Of a stretch of 64,000 nt of DNA, positions 15,910 through 24,286 are shown in pieces; position 1 is the stretch's first letter; every line of letters starts with the position of its first letter. Source of the DNA: Phenylobacterium deserti. GTDB lineage: Bacteria > Pseudomonadota > Alphaproteobacteria > Caulobacterales > Caulobacteraceae. The position numbers and the translations under genes were made by a program. The notes beneath the pieces were generated by a model that was not told the DNA's origin, did no database searches, and saw only the letters and a program-made list of their open reading frames with translations. The stretch is taken from positions 1 to 64,000 of the forward strand of contig CALQQB010000001.1 in the NCBI GenBank assembly GCA_943332615.1, written 5' to 3'.

Positions 15910-17496
15910 TCAGCATTCGATTTTCCTGGAAACGACGGCTGAGCCTGCCGCCCCGGTGACCCAGCCATGGAAGGCGGCGGAGAACTTCCCGGCCTCGGAA
16001 CCGGCGACGACGATGTGGATAAACTTGTCGCTGGCGAACTTCGGGGCCGGCGCCGCCAGTTGCGCCTCGGTCATCTTGGCGGCGGCCGCCAGGGGAATTC
16101 CGGCGCCGGAGACCTCATTGGAGACCATTTCGCGCAATGGTCGCGACGTCACCGCCTGGATCCGCTCGCGCAGGCGGACTTTGGCGTAGTCGCCCTCGCT
16201 GGTCAGCGTCTTGACGTGTTCGGGGCAGACCACCAGCAAGGCATCGACCGGCATCCGGTGGATCTTCGACAGGAACATGCCCTCCAGGCCCAGGCCCAGC
16301 GTGCCGGCGATCTGGTCGGGCTTGCGGGAATCCTGATCGACGATCTGCACAGGGCCGCTGGTCATGGCGAAGGCGGTTACCACCGAGTCCTCGCGCTGGA
16401 AGCCGCGCTCCACATGCAGGGGGTCCCAGGGCGAGCCTTCCTCATACTCGGCGAAGCACATGGTGAACTTCATCGGACTCGAGAGGGTTGAACGGTCCAC
16501 GCCACCGGGGCGGGCGCCGCCCAGGTTGCGCACCACCAGGCGCAGGGCGCGGCCGATGGTGGCGTTTGCGCGGTTGCCCGTGCCCAGGGCGCCCAGCTTC
16601 ATGTTCATGCCGATCCGCGCCCGGATCGGGCCATTGATCACCAGGACCGGCGAGGCGCCCATGGTGGTGGCGGTCACGCCATGCATGTTGAACGCGTCGG
16701 TGCAGACGGCCTCCACGGCGGCGATCACCACGGGCAGATATTCGGGCCGGCAGCCGGCCATCACCGCGTTGATCGCGATCTTCTCGACCGTCGCCGGGGC
16801 CATGTTGGGGGGCACCACCGCCACGATATCCTGGGCATTGCGCGTCGTGCCGGACAGCATGCGCAGCACCCGCTCCGGGGTCGGCGGCACCAGCGGCAGG
16901 CCGTCGCTGAAGCCCTGGTCGAACATGAACTCGTCGATGTCGTCAGCCGGCGCGATCTCGATCCGCCGCGCCCGGATCGGGCTGCCCTCGGCCTCGGCCA
17001 GCAGCCGGTCGTGGATGTCGGGGTCCAGGTGCTTCGAGCCGCAGCCTGGCCGCCAGTCCGGCAGCGCCGACCAGTGGACCGCCGCGGGCGGCGCGGCCAG
17101 ATCGGCGGCGATCTGCCGGGCGAGCGCCTCCCATTCCTGGCGCACGAATCCTTCCAGCGGCGCTCGCGGTGCGCCGTCGGCTCCGACCCAAAAGACCGCC
17201 GGCACGATCTCGAAGCCCCACGCCAGCGAGGTCCTGAGGGCGCTGTCATCCAGGATCGGCAGGGTCAGGCCGTGGCGGTCCTTGAGGATCGCATTGCCGT
17301 CGGCCGTCTGTCCCAGCATCCAGATGTTGGCGACATCGCCCCAGGCTTGATGGAACGCCTCCAGCACCGGCGCGGTCAGATTGCAGGTGTTGCAGTCCTC
17401 CTTCACGAAACAGATCAGGCTGGGCCGTCCCGTGGGGAACTGCCGGGTCTCGCCCGCCATGTCGCGGAGTGAGAAGGCCAACGGGGTCGCGCTCAT
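15910..17496 (-). CDS. Thioredoxin-domain fusion protein, UGSC partner
   Basis: A 528-residue protein lying between selC and the UGSC gene; the UGSC start is only 31 bp after its stop. Residues 1-130 look like a TlpA/AhpC-type thioredoxin fold with the redox motif C35-NT-C38 (FVKEDCNTCNL) and the cis-Pro-like segment FEIVPAVFWV. Residues about 180-528 form a large domain that I do not recognise by function, with MFDQGFSDGLPLVPPTPERV, NAVMAGCRPEYLPVVIAAVEA and GIPLAAAAKMTEAQL. No signal peptide is seen, so it is cytoplasmic. Co-location suggests it is the reductant or partner of the selenoprotein. It ends in Cys followed by tandem TGA-TAG. Confidence 0.8.
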   Translation of the reverse strand: MSATPLAFSLRDMAGETRQFPTGRPSLICFVKEDCNTCNLTAPVLEAFHQAWGDVANIWMLGQTADGNAILKDRHGLTLPILDDSALRTSLAWGFEIVPAVFWVGADGAPRAPLEGFVRQEWEALARQIAADLAAPPAAVHWSALPDWRPGCGSKHLDPDIHDRLLAEAEGSPIRARRIEIAPADDIDEFMFDQGFSDGLPLVPPTPERVLRMLSGTTRNAQDIVAVVPPNMAPATVEKIAINAVMAGCRPEYLPVVIAAVEAVCTDAFNMHGVTATTMGASPVLVINGPIRARIGMNMKLGALGTGNRANATIGRALRLVVRNLGGARPGGVDRSTLSSPMKFTMCFAEYEEGSPWDPLHVERGFQREDSVVTAFAMTSGPVQIVDQDSRKPDQIAGTLGLGLEGMFLSKIHRMPVDALLVVCPEHVKTLTSEGDYAKVRLRERIQAVTSRPLREMVSNEVSGAGIPLAAAAKMTEAQLAAPAPKFASDKFIHIVVAGSEAGKFSAAFHGWVTGAAGSAVVSRKIEC

Positions 17497-17544
17497 GGGG
17501 CCGTCCTCATCTTGGCGTCTGAGCCCAGGCTCGGCCCGCAGGGT

Positions 17545-17639
17545 TGGCGGAGGTGGATGGGAATCGAACCCACCACACGCCTTTGGGACGTGTCACTGGT
17601 TTTGAAGACCAGGGAAGCCACCAGACTCCAGTCACCTCC
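17545..17639 (-). tRNA. selC: tRNA-Sec (anticodon TCA)
   Basis: Read on the minus strand it begins GGAGGTGACTGGAG and ends CACCTCCG with encoded CCA, 95 nt in all. The anticodon arm is CTGGT-CTTCAAA-ACCAG with anticodon TCA, which decodes UGA. The acceptor 5' and 3' strands pair over 7 bp, with an A-C mismatch at the eighth position typical for tRNA-Sec. The T arm GTGGG-TTCGATT-CCCAT is intact. The long variable arm is ACACG-tcccaaagg-CGTGT, as expected of tRNA-Sec. It lies between selB and the thioredoxin-fusion gene on the same strand and is probably excised from their common transcript. Confidence 0.94.
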
Positions 17640-17685
17640 AGAGCGGCTGACACTAGAGCGGGTTCCGTGGAACGCCGAAGCGGTT

Positions 17686-19596
17686 TTATGCGTCCACTAC
17701 CCGCCGAATGTCGCTCTCGCGGACCGTGGCGCCGCGGGCGTCCAGTGCCTCCAGCACGGGCACGATGAATTTCCGGGACGTCCCCAGCGCCGCGCGCGCC
17801 TCGCCGGTGGTGAACGCGGCCGGCGACGGGAAGGTCCGGCGCAGGGCATCGAGCGCGGCGTCGAGCGCGTCCACGTGGAAGGTCAGGGTCTGGCGGAGCG
17901 CGTGATTGCGCAGCGATATCAGGCGTCCAGAGGCGATCAGCAGGCTCACCAGCACCGCGTCGCCGGTGTCGGCGCCGACCAGTGCGCCGGCGTCGGGCGG
18001 CGTCACCCCGCCCTCGCGATACGCCGCCTCGATCTGGCCAAGCCGGGCCAGCGCGGCGGGCGACAGCGCCGCGAACGGATCGTAGCCGGGCAGCGAAACC
18101 TGCCCACCCTCCAGACGGATCTCTCCGGCGGCGGCGAGGCGCTTCTCAACATGGGCCACGAGATCGCTTCGGGCCGATCGCGCGAGGTGGCTCCGGATCG
18201 GGCTCAGCGACACCGATGGCCGGGCGGGCGCCTGACGATGGGCCTCGGCGAGCCGCTCCAGATAGGCCTGCCCTAGGTCGGTGAGCGCGGTGCGCGTAGC
18301 CATCAGGTCGTCGTCCAGGGTATCAAAGGTTCCGCTCAGGTGATTGCGGACCTCGGAGACAGACTGCCGTGACAGTCGCGCGGCCTCGGCGAGCGACAGG
18401 GCGCCACCGTCGCGCAGTTCCAACTGGGCGGCGATCGGCCCCAAGTCGCCCGCGAGAACCGCGTCCAGCAGGGCGCACCGCTGCTCGATCCGACCGCGCA
18501 GCGGTATCGCCGCAGGATCCAGCACCACGACGCCCCCGATCGTCTCGGCAGGAGATGGCCGACGCAGGATGCCGCGCTGCCCGGCGTATGCGATCACGGG
18601 CGCCGAGAACCGCAACTGCGCTAGGCCACGCTCGCCGGGCGCGATGACATTCGCGCCGATGATGCGCACCTTGGCGATGTCCTGCCGGGCGCCCCACATC
18701 ACGCGCACCTCGTCCGAAGAATTCAGCGGGCGGGCGCTCTGCGGCGAGATCGCCAAGTCGACATCCACCAGCAGGCTGCGGTCATAGGCGCCCGGCGTGC
18801 AAAGGACGTCGCCGGGTCGGACCTCGTCCGTGGAGACGCCGCGCAAGCCCACCGCGACTCGACCACCGGGCCGGGCGATCTCGGGGGTCTTGCCGTGGAC
18901 CTGCAGGGATCGAATGCTGACCCTTCGCCCCGACGGCTCGAGCACGGCCTCCTGGCCTGCCGTCAGGCTCCCGCCCTGCAGCGTGCCCGTGCCGACGGCG
19001 CCGGCGCCGGCGACGCTGAAGATCCGATCTAGTGGCAGGTAGGCGCCCGGCAGCCGGTCGGGCGCCGGACTTCGGGCCGCGAGGGCCCGCAATTCGCCCG
19101 TCAACGCCTCCAGCCCGGCCCCGGTGACCGACGAACATGGCACGACAGGCTCGCCTGCCAGACAGGTGCCGGCGAGGTCGGCGGCAATCTGCTCCAGCAC
19201 CGCCGGCCAGGCGGCCTCCGGTAGCAGGTCCGATTTGGTGACCGCCACGATGCCGCTCCGAAGGCCCAGGAGGCCGGCGATCCGCAGATGCTCCCGCGTC
19301 TGCCGGGCGAACCCCTCGGCGGCCGACACGACCAGCAAGGCGGCGCGCGCGCCAGTGGCGCCCATCACCATGGCCCGGATGAAATCCTCGTGGCCCGGCG
19401 CATCGATGAAGTCGACGCCGCCCGCCATATCCTCCCGCCAGGCGAACCCCAGGGTGATCGAAAGCCCTCGCGCGATCTCTTCCTTGAGCCGGTCGGTCTC
19501 GATGCCGGTCAGGGCGCGGACCAGCGCGGTCTTGCCGTGATTGACATGGCCGATCACCGCGAGGCTGAGGGGCCCCTGGGCCCGCGCGTTGGTCAC
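17686..19596 (-). CDS. selB: Selenocysteine-specific elongation factor SelB
   Basis: A 636-residue SelB, the GTPase that carries Sec-tRNA to UGA codons marked by SECIS hairpins. The GTP-binding motifs are GHVNHGKT (G1), DAPGHEDF (G3) and TKSDLL (G4). EF-Tu-like domains II and III follow, then about 230 C-terminal residues matching the SelB winged-helix repeats that bind the hairpin (for example SPIRSHLARSARSDLV and the final TSRKFIVPVLEALD). Length is close to the 614 residues of E. coli SelB. The start is GTG 19596. It is directly upstream of selC and diverges from selA across 185 bp. Confidence 0.96.
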   Translation of the reverse strand: MTNARAQGPLSLAVIGHVNHGKTALVRALTGIETDRLKEEIARGLSITLGFAWREDMAGGVDFIDAPGHEDFIRAMVMGATGARAALLVVSAAEGFARQTREHLRIAGLLGLRSGIVAVTKSDLLPEAAWPAVLEQIAADLAGTCLAGEPVVPCSSVTGAGLEALTGELRALAARSPAPDRLPGAYLPLDRIFSVAGAGAVGTGTLQGGSLTAGQEAVLEPSGRRVSIRSLQVHGKTPEIARPGGRVAVGLRGVSTDEVRPGDVLCTPGAYDRSLLVDVDLAISPQSARPLNSSDEVRVMWGARQDIAKVRIIGANVIAPGERGLAQLRFSAPVIAYAGQRGILRRPSPAETIGGVVVLDPAAIPLRGRIEQRCALLDAVLAGDLGPIAAQLELRDGGALSLAEAARLSRQSVSEVRNHLSGTFDTLDDDLMATRTALTDLGQAYLERLAEAHRQAPARPSVSLSPIRSHLARSARSDLVAHVEKRLAAAGEIRLEGGQVSLPGYDPFAALSPAALARLGQIEAAYREGGVTPPDAGALVGADTGDAVLVSLLIASGRLISLRNHALRQTLTFHVDALDAALDALRRTFPSPAAFTTGEARAALGTSRKFIVPVLEALDARGATVRESDIRRVVDA

Positions 19597-19781
19597 CGCG
19601 CGCGTCTCGTCGCCTGGAAGCGCATCTTCAGTCCCTACGTTGAACCGGGGCGCTCGTCATCCGGGCCGCTTGCTCCCGTTATCCCGGGGTCTGTAAAGTC
19701 GGCGCTCTGACAGGGAGACAGACCGTCACGCTCCAGGCCCCACAGATTGGCAAGGCAGACCCGCGCCGCCGCCTGCCGGCG

Positions 19782-21131
19782 GTGGGCACGATCTGTGACG
19801 ATCCCGCCGCCCGGCCGCTGAACGCGCGGTTCGGGACCGTCGCCGTGACCGGGGCGTTGCGGACCGTGCTGGCTGAGGCGAGGAGGCGGCTTTCGGTCGA
19901 TCCGCTCGCCATTCCGTCGGTCGCCGATCTGCTGGATGAGGTCGGGCGTCGGCTGGCCGATGCGGAGCGCGAGACCCTGTTCCCCGTGATCAACGCCACC
20001 GGCGTGGTCATCCACACCAATCTCGGGCGGGCCCCGTTGGCCCCGGAGGCGGTCTCCGCGATGGCGGCGGCTGCGGGCTACGGCAATCTCGAGCTGAACC
20101 TGGAGACAGGCCGTCGCGCGTCGCGCCAGGACCATCTCGACGCGCTGGTGGCGGAGGTCTCCGGCGCCGAGGCCGGGCTTGCGGTCAACAATTGCGCCGG
20201 CGCCGTGCTGCTGGCGTTGGCCGCGGTCGCGGAGGGCGCGCCAGTCATAGTGTCCCGTGGCGAGCTGGTTGAGATCGGCGGCGGGTTCCGGGTGCCGGAT
20301 GTGGTGGCGCAGAGCGGGTCGGCTCTGGTCGAGGTGGGCGCAACCAACCGCACCCACCTGCGGGATTATGAGCAGGCTCTGCGCGATCACCCCGATGCCC
20401 GCGTGATCCTGCGTACCCATCCCAGCAACTTCCGCATGACCGGATTCACCAGCGCCCCGGCCCTGGATACGCTGGTCCACTTCGCTCATGCCTACAGCCT
20501 GCTGCTGGTCGAAGACCTGGGCGGCGGGGCGCTGATCGACCTGTCGCTCTACGGGATCGCCGACGAACCGATGGTGCAGGCCAGCCTCGCCGCCGGGGTC
20601 GATCTGGTGCTGTTCAGCGGCGACAAGCTGCTGGGAGGGCCGCAGGCCGGGATCGCGGCCGGCCGACGCGATCTGATCGACCGATTGGCGGGTCATCCGC
20701 TGGCCCGGGCGCTGAGACTGGACAAGCTGTCCGTCGCGGCGCTGGCCGCCACGCTGCGTCTCTATCGCCCGCCCGCCGATCCGACCCAGCGGGTGCCGGT
20801 CCTGCGGATGCTGACCCAGCCGGCTGCGGTCGTGGCGGCCCGGGCCGAAGCGTTGCAGGCTCGGATCGCCAGTATCCCGTCGCTTGAGGCCCGGTTGCAG
20901 GACACTCTCGGCTATGCCGGCGGCGGCGCCATGCCCATGCATGCGCTGCCCGGCGTCGCAATCGCCCTGCGCAGCGTCCGGTTCAGCGCGGAAGACCTGG
21001 CCCTGCGCCTGCGCACCGGCGCGACGCGTGTGCTGGGTCGAATCGAGCGTGACCTCGTCCTGCTCGACCTGCGCACCGTCACCGACGACGAGCTTCCGGC
21101 CCTCGCGAAGGCGATCCGGGCCGCCGCCTGA
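19782..21131 (+). CDS. selA: L-seryl-tRNA(Sec) selenium transferase SelA
   Basis: A SelA of at least 449 residues, the PLP enzyme that converts Ser-tRNA(Sec) to Sec-tRNA using selenophosphate. Diagnostic motifs are INATGVVIHTNLGRAPL, the substrate segment LVEIGGGFRVPDV and the PLP-lysine site LFSGDKLLGGPQAGI. The annotated GTG start cuts the family motif LPSVDxLL: the in-frame codons just upstream read RRRLPA before V, and the frame is open back to 19641. No ATG, GTG or TTG occurs in that stretch, so a rare start codon is possible. selD, the selenophosphate synthetase gene, is not in this window. Confidence 0.95.
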   Translation: MGTICDDPAARPLNARFGTVAVTGALRTVLAEARRRLSVDPLAIPSVADLLDEVGRRLADAERETLFPVINATGVVIHTNLGRAPLAPEAVSAMAAAAGYGNLELNLETGRRASRQDHLDALVAEVSGAEAGLAVNNCAGAVLLALAAVAEGAPVIVSRGELVEIGGGFRVPDVVAQSGSALVEVGATNRTHLRDYEQALRDHPDARVILRTHPSNFRMTGFTSAPALDTLVHFAHAYSLLLVEDLGGGALIDLSLYGIADEPMVQASLAAGVDLVLFSGDKLLGGPQAGIAAGRRDLIDRLAGHPLARALRLDKLSVAALAATLRLYRPPADPTQRVPVLRMLTQPAAVVAARAEALQARIASIPSLEARLQDTLGYAGGGAMPMHALPGVAIALRSVRFSAEDLALRLRTGATRVLGRIERDLVLLDLRTVTDDELPALAKAIRAAA

Positions 21132-21188
21132 CTTCGGAGTCGATGCCCAGGACGCGCTGGGCGTTCGGGCAAGGTCAACGCGCGCCAG

Positions 21189-21587
21189 TCAGGGGCGGCT
21201 GGCGACGCCGATGCGGCGCGGCTGCGAGGTCGGGGCCGTTTGCAACGCCATGGCCGCGGCCTTCGCGGCGCTGAGTTGGGCTTCGAGTTCGGCCTCGCGG
21301 CGGGCCACTGCCCGCAGGGCGCAGTCCTGGCCGCGGCCATCCTCTTCCTCGGCGCGGAGCACCTCGCGGATGTCCTCAAGGCTGACGCCGGCCTGGCGCA
21401 AAGGCACGATCCAGTCCAGGCGGCGCCGGGCGTCGGGATCGTAGAAGCGGGCGTTCAGCCGGTCTCGCCGGGCTTCGATCAGGCCGCGCTCCTCGTAGAA
21501 GCGCAGGGCGCGCGCGGTGAGGCCGTAGAGGCGCATGGCGCTGGCCAGGCCGAGGCGCGGCAGGTGGTGGACCTTGGGTTCAGTCAT
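21189..21587 (-). CDS. MerR family transcriptional regulator
   Basis: A 132-residue MerR-type regulator. The N-terminal winged helix shows LASAMRLYGLTARALRFYEERGLIEARRDRLNARFYD, followed by DARRRLDWIVPLRQAGVSLEDI and a C-terminal coiled coil (RREAELEAQLSAAKAA). ATG 21587 has GGAG upstream; the longer ORF start at 21683 adds a non-family leader. No metal-binding Cys pattern of the CueR/SoxR kind is obvious. It converges on selA and diverges from the XRE regulator. The target is unknown; control of a neighbouring operon is possible. Confidence 0.85.
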   Translation of the reverse strand: MTEPKVHHLPRLGLASAMRLYGLTARALRFYEERGLIEARRDRLNARFYDPDARRRLDWIVPLRQAGVSLEDIREVLRAEEEDGRGQDCALRAVARREAELEAQLSAAKAAAMALQTAPTSQPRRIGVASRP

Positions 21588-21758
21588 CGTCGGCTCCGCA
21601 GGGAAAAGTCGGGGCCCGCCCTTCCACACACGCCGGGGCGGCGAAACTGCGCGTCGGAGGCTCCCGGACTGGGGCCACGTCACACCGCGCGATGGGGCAC
21701 TGTTATCCTTGCGGTTTCAAATGACAACGTGCGAAGAAAGGTGGCTCCTGGAATGAGG

Positions 21759-21776
21759 TTTTGTAAAATTGCGAAC
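21759..21776 (+). promoter_or_regulatory. Candidate autoregulatory site, RamB-like
   Basis: TTTTGTAAAATTGCGAAC overlaps the TTG start of the XRE regulator. It resembles the TTTGCAAA-type half sites bound by RamB-family regulators, the family to which the gene belongs. Proposed from family knowledge and position only. Confidence 0.3.
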
Positions 21777-23187
21777 ACGCTACAAGCTGTTCGTCGGGCC
21801 CACGGTCCGCACGCTGCGGGAGCAGCACGGCTGGCGGCTCGAGGCCTGCGCGCGACGCCTCGGCATCTCGGTGAGCTACCTGTCGCAGATTGAAGCCAAC
21901 CAGCGGCCGGTGACCGATCGCGTGTTGATGGCCCTGGTCCAGACCTTCCACACGCCGATCGAGACCTTTGAGGTCGATGGCAGCCAGCGGCTGATCGCCG
22001 ACCTGCGTGAGGCGGTGGCCGAGAGCGGGGCGGGTGAGGAGCCGGTCCCCTTGAGCGAACTGCGCCAGGCCGCCCTGCAGGCGCCGACCCTGGCCCGCCG
22101 CTTCCTCGACCTGCACCGGGCAAACCACCGCCTGGGCGAGCGGTTGAAACTCACCGAGGAGGCGCTTTCCCTGGACGAGGCGACGACGTCCAGCTCGCTG
22201 CTGCCCTACGAGGAGGTGCGCGACTACTTCCACTTCAAGGACAACTACCTCGACGCCCTGGACCGCGCCGCCGAGGATCTGGCGCGCGAGGTGGGGCTGG
22301 GGTCGCAGCTGCGGGCCGACGCGGTGCTGGAAATGTACCTGCGCGAGCCACTGGGGGTGCGGGCGCGATACGCTCCGCTGGGCGACGTGATGCGCAGGTT
22401 CGATCCGACGACGAACGAACTGTGGCTGAATGCCACCAACCCCATCGCCACCAACGTCTTCCAGATGGCCTATCATGTGGCGGCAGCGGCGCTCTCGGAC
22501 ATCATCGAGCGGGAGCTGGCCAGCGCCCGGTTCAAGAGCCAGGAGGCGGTCGATGTCTGCCGGATCGGGCTGGGCAACTACGCGGCCGGCGCGCTGCTGA
22601 TGCCCTATGGTCGGTTCTCCGCCGCAGCCCGGGAGCTTCGGCACGACGTAGAGCAACTGGCCGCCCTGTTCGGGGTCAGCCTGGAGCAGGTCTGCCACCG
22701 CCTCTCGACGCTGCAGCGGCCGGGCCGCAAGGGCGTGCCGCTCTACTTCGTGCGACTGGATTACGCGGGCAATATCACCAAGCGCCACAGCGCCACGCGG
22801 TTCAGCTTCGCCCGGTTCGGCGGCGCCTGCCCGCTGTGGAACGTGCATGAGGCGGTAGGCGCCCCCGACCGATTCCTGGTGCAGGTGGCTGAGATGCCGG
22901 ACGGCGTGCGGTATCTCTGCATCGCGCGCGCGCTGGTGAAGCGCTCGGAATCCTATCTCACGCCGGACCGCCGCTTCGTGCTGGGCTTCGGCTGCGAGAT
23001 CGGCGACGCCCATGCCCTGGTCTATTCGGAAGGCGTGGACCTGAAGGGCCCGGCGACGCCGATCGGCATCAGCTGCCGCATCTGCGAGCGCGACGACTGC
23101 ACCCAGCGCGCCTTCCCGCCGGTGGACCGGCGACTTACCGTGCCGATCCACGAACGGCGGACCGTGCCGTTTCGGCTTGGCGGCTGA
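21769..23187 (+). CDS. XRE-family short-chain fatty acyl regulator (RamB/ScfR type)
   Basis: A 472-residue DNA-binding regulator. The N-terminal helix-turn-helix is LEACARRLGISVSYLSQIEANQRPVT. An IrrE/peptidase-like middle follows (TNVFQMAYHVAAAAL), and the C-terminal DUF2083 domain carries the conserved cluster CRICERDDC. Relatives regulate glyoxylate, propionate and short-chain acyl-CoA metabolism. TTG 21769 is the only plausible start, because an in-frame TGA lies 15 bp upstream. Its neighbours include a CoA transferase module, consistent with acyl-CoA sensing. Confidence 0.88.
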   Translation: MRTRYKLFVGPTVRTLREQHGWRLEACARRLGISVSYLSQIEANQRPVTDRVLMALVQTFHTPIETFEVDGSQRLIADLREAVAESGAGEEPVPLSELRQAALQAPTLARRFLDLHRANHRLGERLKLTEEALSLDEATTSSSLLPYEEVRDYFHFKDNYLDALDRAAEDLAREVGLGSQLRADAVLEMYLREPLGVRARYAPLGDVMRRFDPTTNELWLNATNPIATNVFQMAYHVAAAALSDIIERELASARFKSQEAVDVCRIGLGNYAAGALLMPYGRFSAAARELRHDVEQLAALFGVSLEQVCHRLSTLQRPGRKGVPLYFVRLDYAGNITKRHSATRFSFARFGGACPLWNVHEAVGAPDRFLVQVAEMPDGVRYLCIARALVKRSESYLTPDRRFVLGFGCEIGDAHALVYSEGVDLKGPATPIGISCRICERDDCTQRAFPPVDRRLTVPIHERRTVPFRLGG

Positions 23188-23263
23188 GGGGGCGACCTCG
23201 CTGTCACATTGAGGGGATCCTATCGCGACGGCGTCATGGATTTGGGTCCAGGGAGATCGTGAC

Positions 23264-24205
23264 GTGAGTTCGCCACTGCTGCCGCGCCGCGCTGTCCTGC
23301 AGGGCCTGAGCGGCCTCGCCGCCGGCGCCGGGACAGCCGCGCGGGCTGAGAGCGCCCCCACTGCCTTCGTCGCGATCGGCGACTGGGGCCGCAAGGGCGA
23401 GATGCAACAGACTGAGGTCGCCGCGGCCATGGGCCGGGCCGCCGCCGAGATCGGCAGCCGCTTCGTCCTGTCGGCCGGCGACAACTTCTACCCGGCCGGC
23501 GTCCAGTCCGCGGACGACCCGCACTGGAAGGAGTCGTTCGAGGACATCTACGCCGCGCCCGCGCTGCAAACGCCTTGGATCGCCGCGCTGGGCAATCACG
23601 ACTACCGTGGCAAGCCAGGGGCACAGCTTGCCTACGCCCGCCGAAACCCGCGCTGGCGCATGCCGCAACGCCACTATGTCCTCTCGGGCGCGGAATTCGG
23701 GGCGCCGCAACTGGACGTGTTCGTGCTCGACACCACCCCGATGGTTGGCGACGAGGCCGAGGCGGTGATGCGCCTGACTCGAGGGCGCGTCTCACTACCG
23801 GACCCTGAGCCGCAGATCGCCTGGCTGAAGGCCGCGCTTTCGGCATCGACCGCCGACTGGAAGGTGGTGGTCGGCCATCATCCGATCCGATCCGGCGGCC
23901 ATCACGGGGGCTCGCTGTTGCTGGCCGAGCGGATCGAACCGCTGCTCGCGACCCACAACGTCCAGGCCTACATCTGCGGCCACGATCACACCCTGCAGCA
24001 CATCCGAGCGGGCGGGGTGCACCACATCTGCACGGGCGCCGGGGCGTCAGCTGGTGACGCGGCCGCGGTGCAGGGCACATTGTTCCGGTACTCGCAGCCA
24101 GGCTTCGCCATGTTCGCCTTGGGGAGCGAGGGCCTGCGCCTGGAATTCCGCGACTTCGGTGGGCGCGCTCTTTACCAGGCAACGATCCCGAAAATTCCGG
24201 CCTGA
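23264..24205 (+). CDS. Exported metallophosphatase, purple-acid-phosphatase-like
   Basis: A 313-residue calcineurin-like phosphoesterase. The metal-ligand blocks are in the usual order: GDWGRKG, SAGDNFYPAGV, ALGNHDYRGK, VVGHHPIRSGGHHG and YICGHDHTLQH. The pattern is that of the tartrate-resistant (type 5) acid phosphatases rather than the large plant type. The N-terminus LLPRRAVLQGLSGLAAGAGTAARA is a twin-arginine-like leader, giving periplasmic placement. The start is GTG 23264. It stands between the regulator and the hotdog gene without tight linkage to either. Phosphate scavenging is the likely role. Confidence 0.85.
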   Translation: MSSPLLPRRAVLQGLSGLAAGAGTAARAESAPTAFVAIGDWGRKGEMQQTEVAAAMGRAAAEIGSRFVLSAGDNFYPAGVQSADDPHWKESFEDIYAAPALQTPWIAALGNHDYRGKPGAQLAYARRNPRWRMPQRHYVLSGAEFGAPQLDVFVLDTTPMVGDEAEAVMRLTRGRVSLPDPEPQIAWLKAALSASTADWKVVVGHHPIRSGGHHGGSLLLAERIEPLLATHNVQAYICGHDHTLQHIRAGGVHHICTGAGASAGDAAAVQGTLFRYSQPGFAMFALGSEGLRLEFRDFGGRALYQATIPKIPA

Positions 24206-24286
24206 CGCCGTCAAATCTGCGCTTTCCGTACCGTGTTTTCTGGCGGACTATGACGCCAACAGGCGCCAAAGCCTCCGGAGGAAGCC

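Noticed and set aside
15907-15915. The thioredoxin fusion ends ...KIEC followed by TGA then TAG, which could encode a C-terminal Cys-Sec
   Set aside because: Downstream sequence forms only a weak 4-bp hairpin (GTTC-GGA-GAAC) and lacks a SECIS-like loop, so ordinary tandem stops are more likely.
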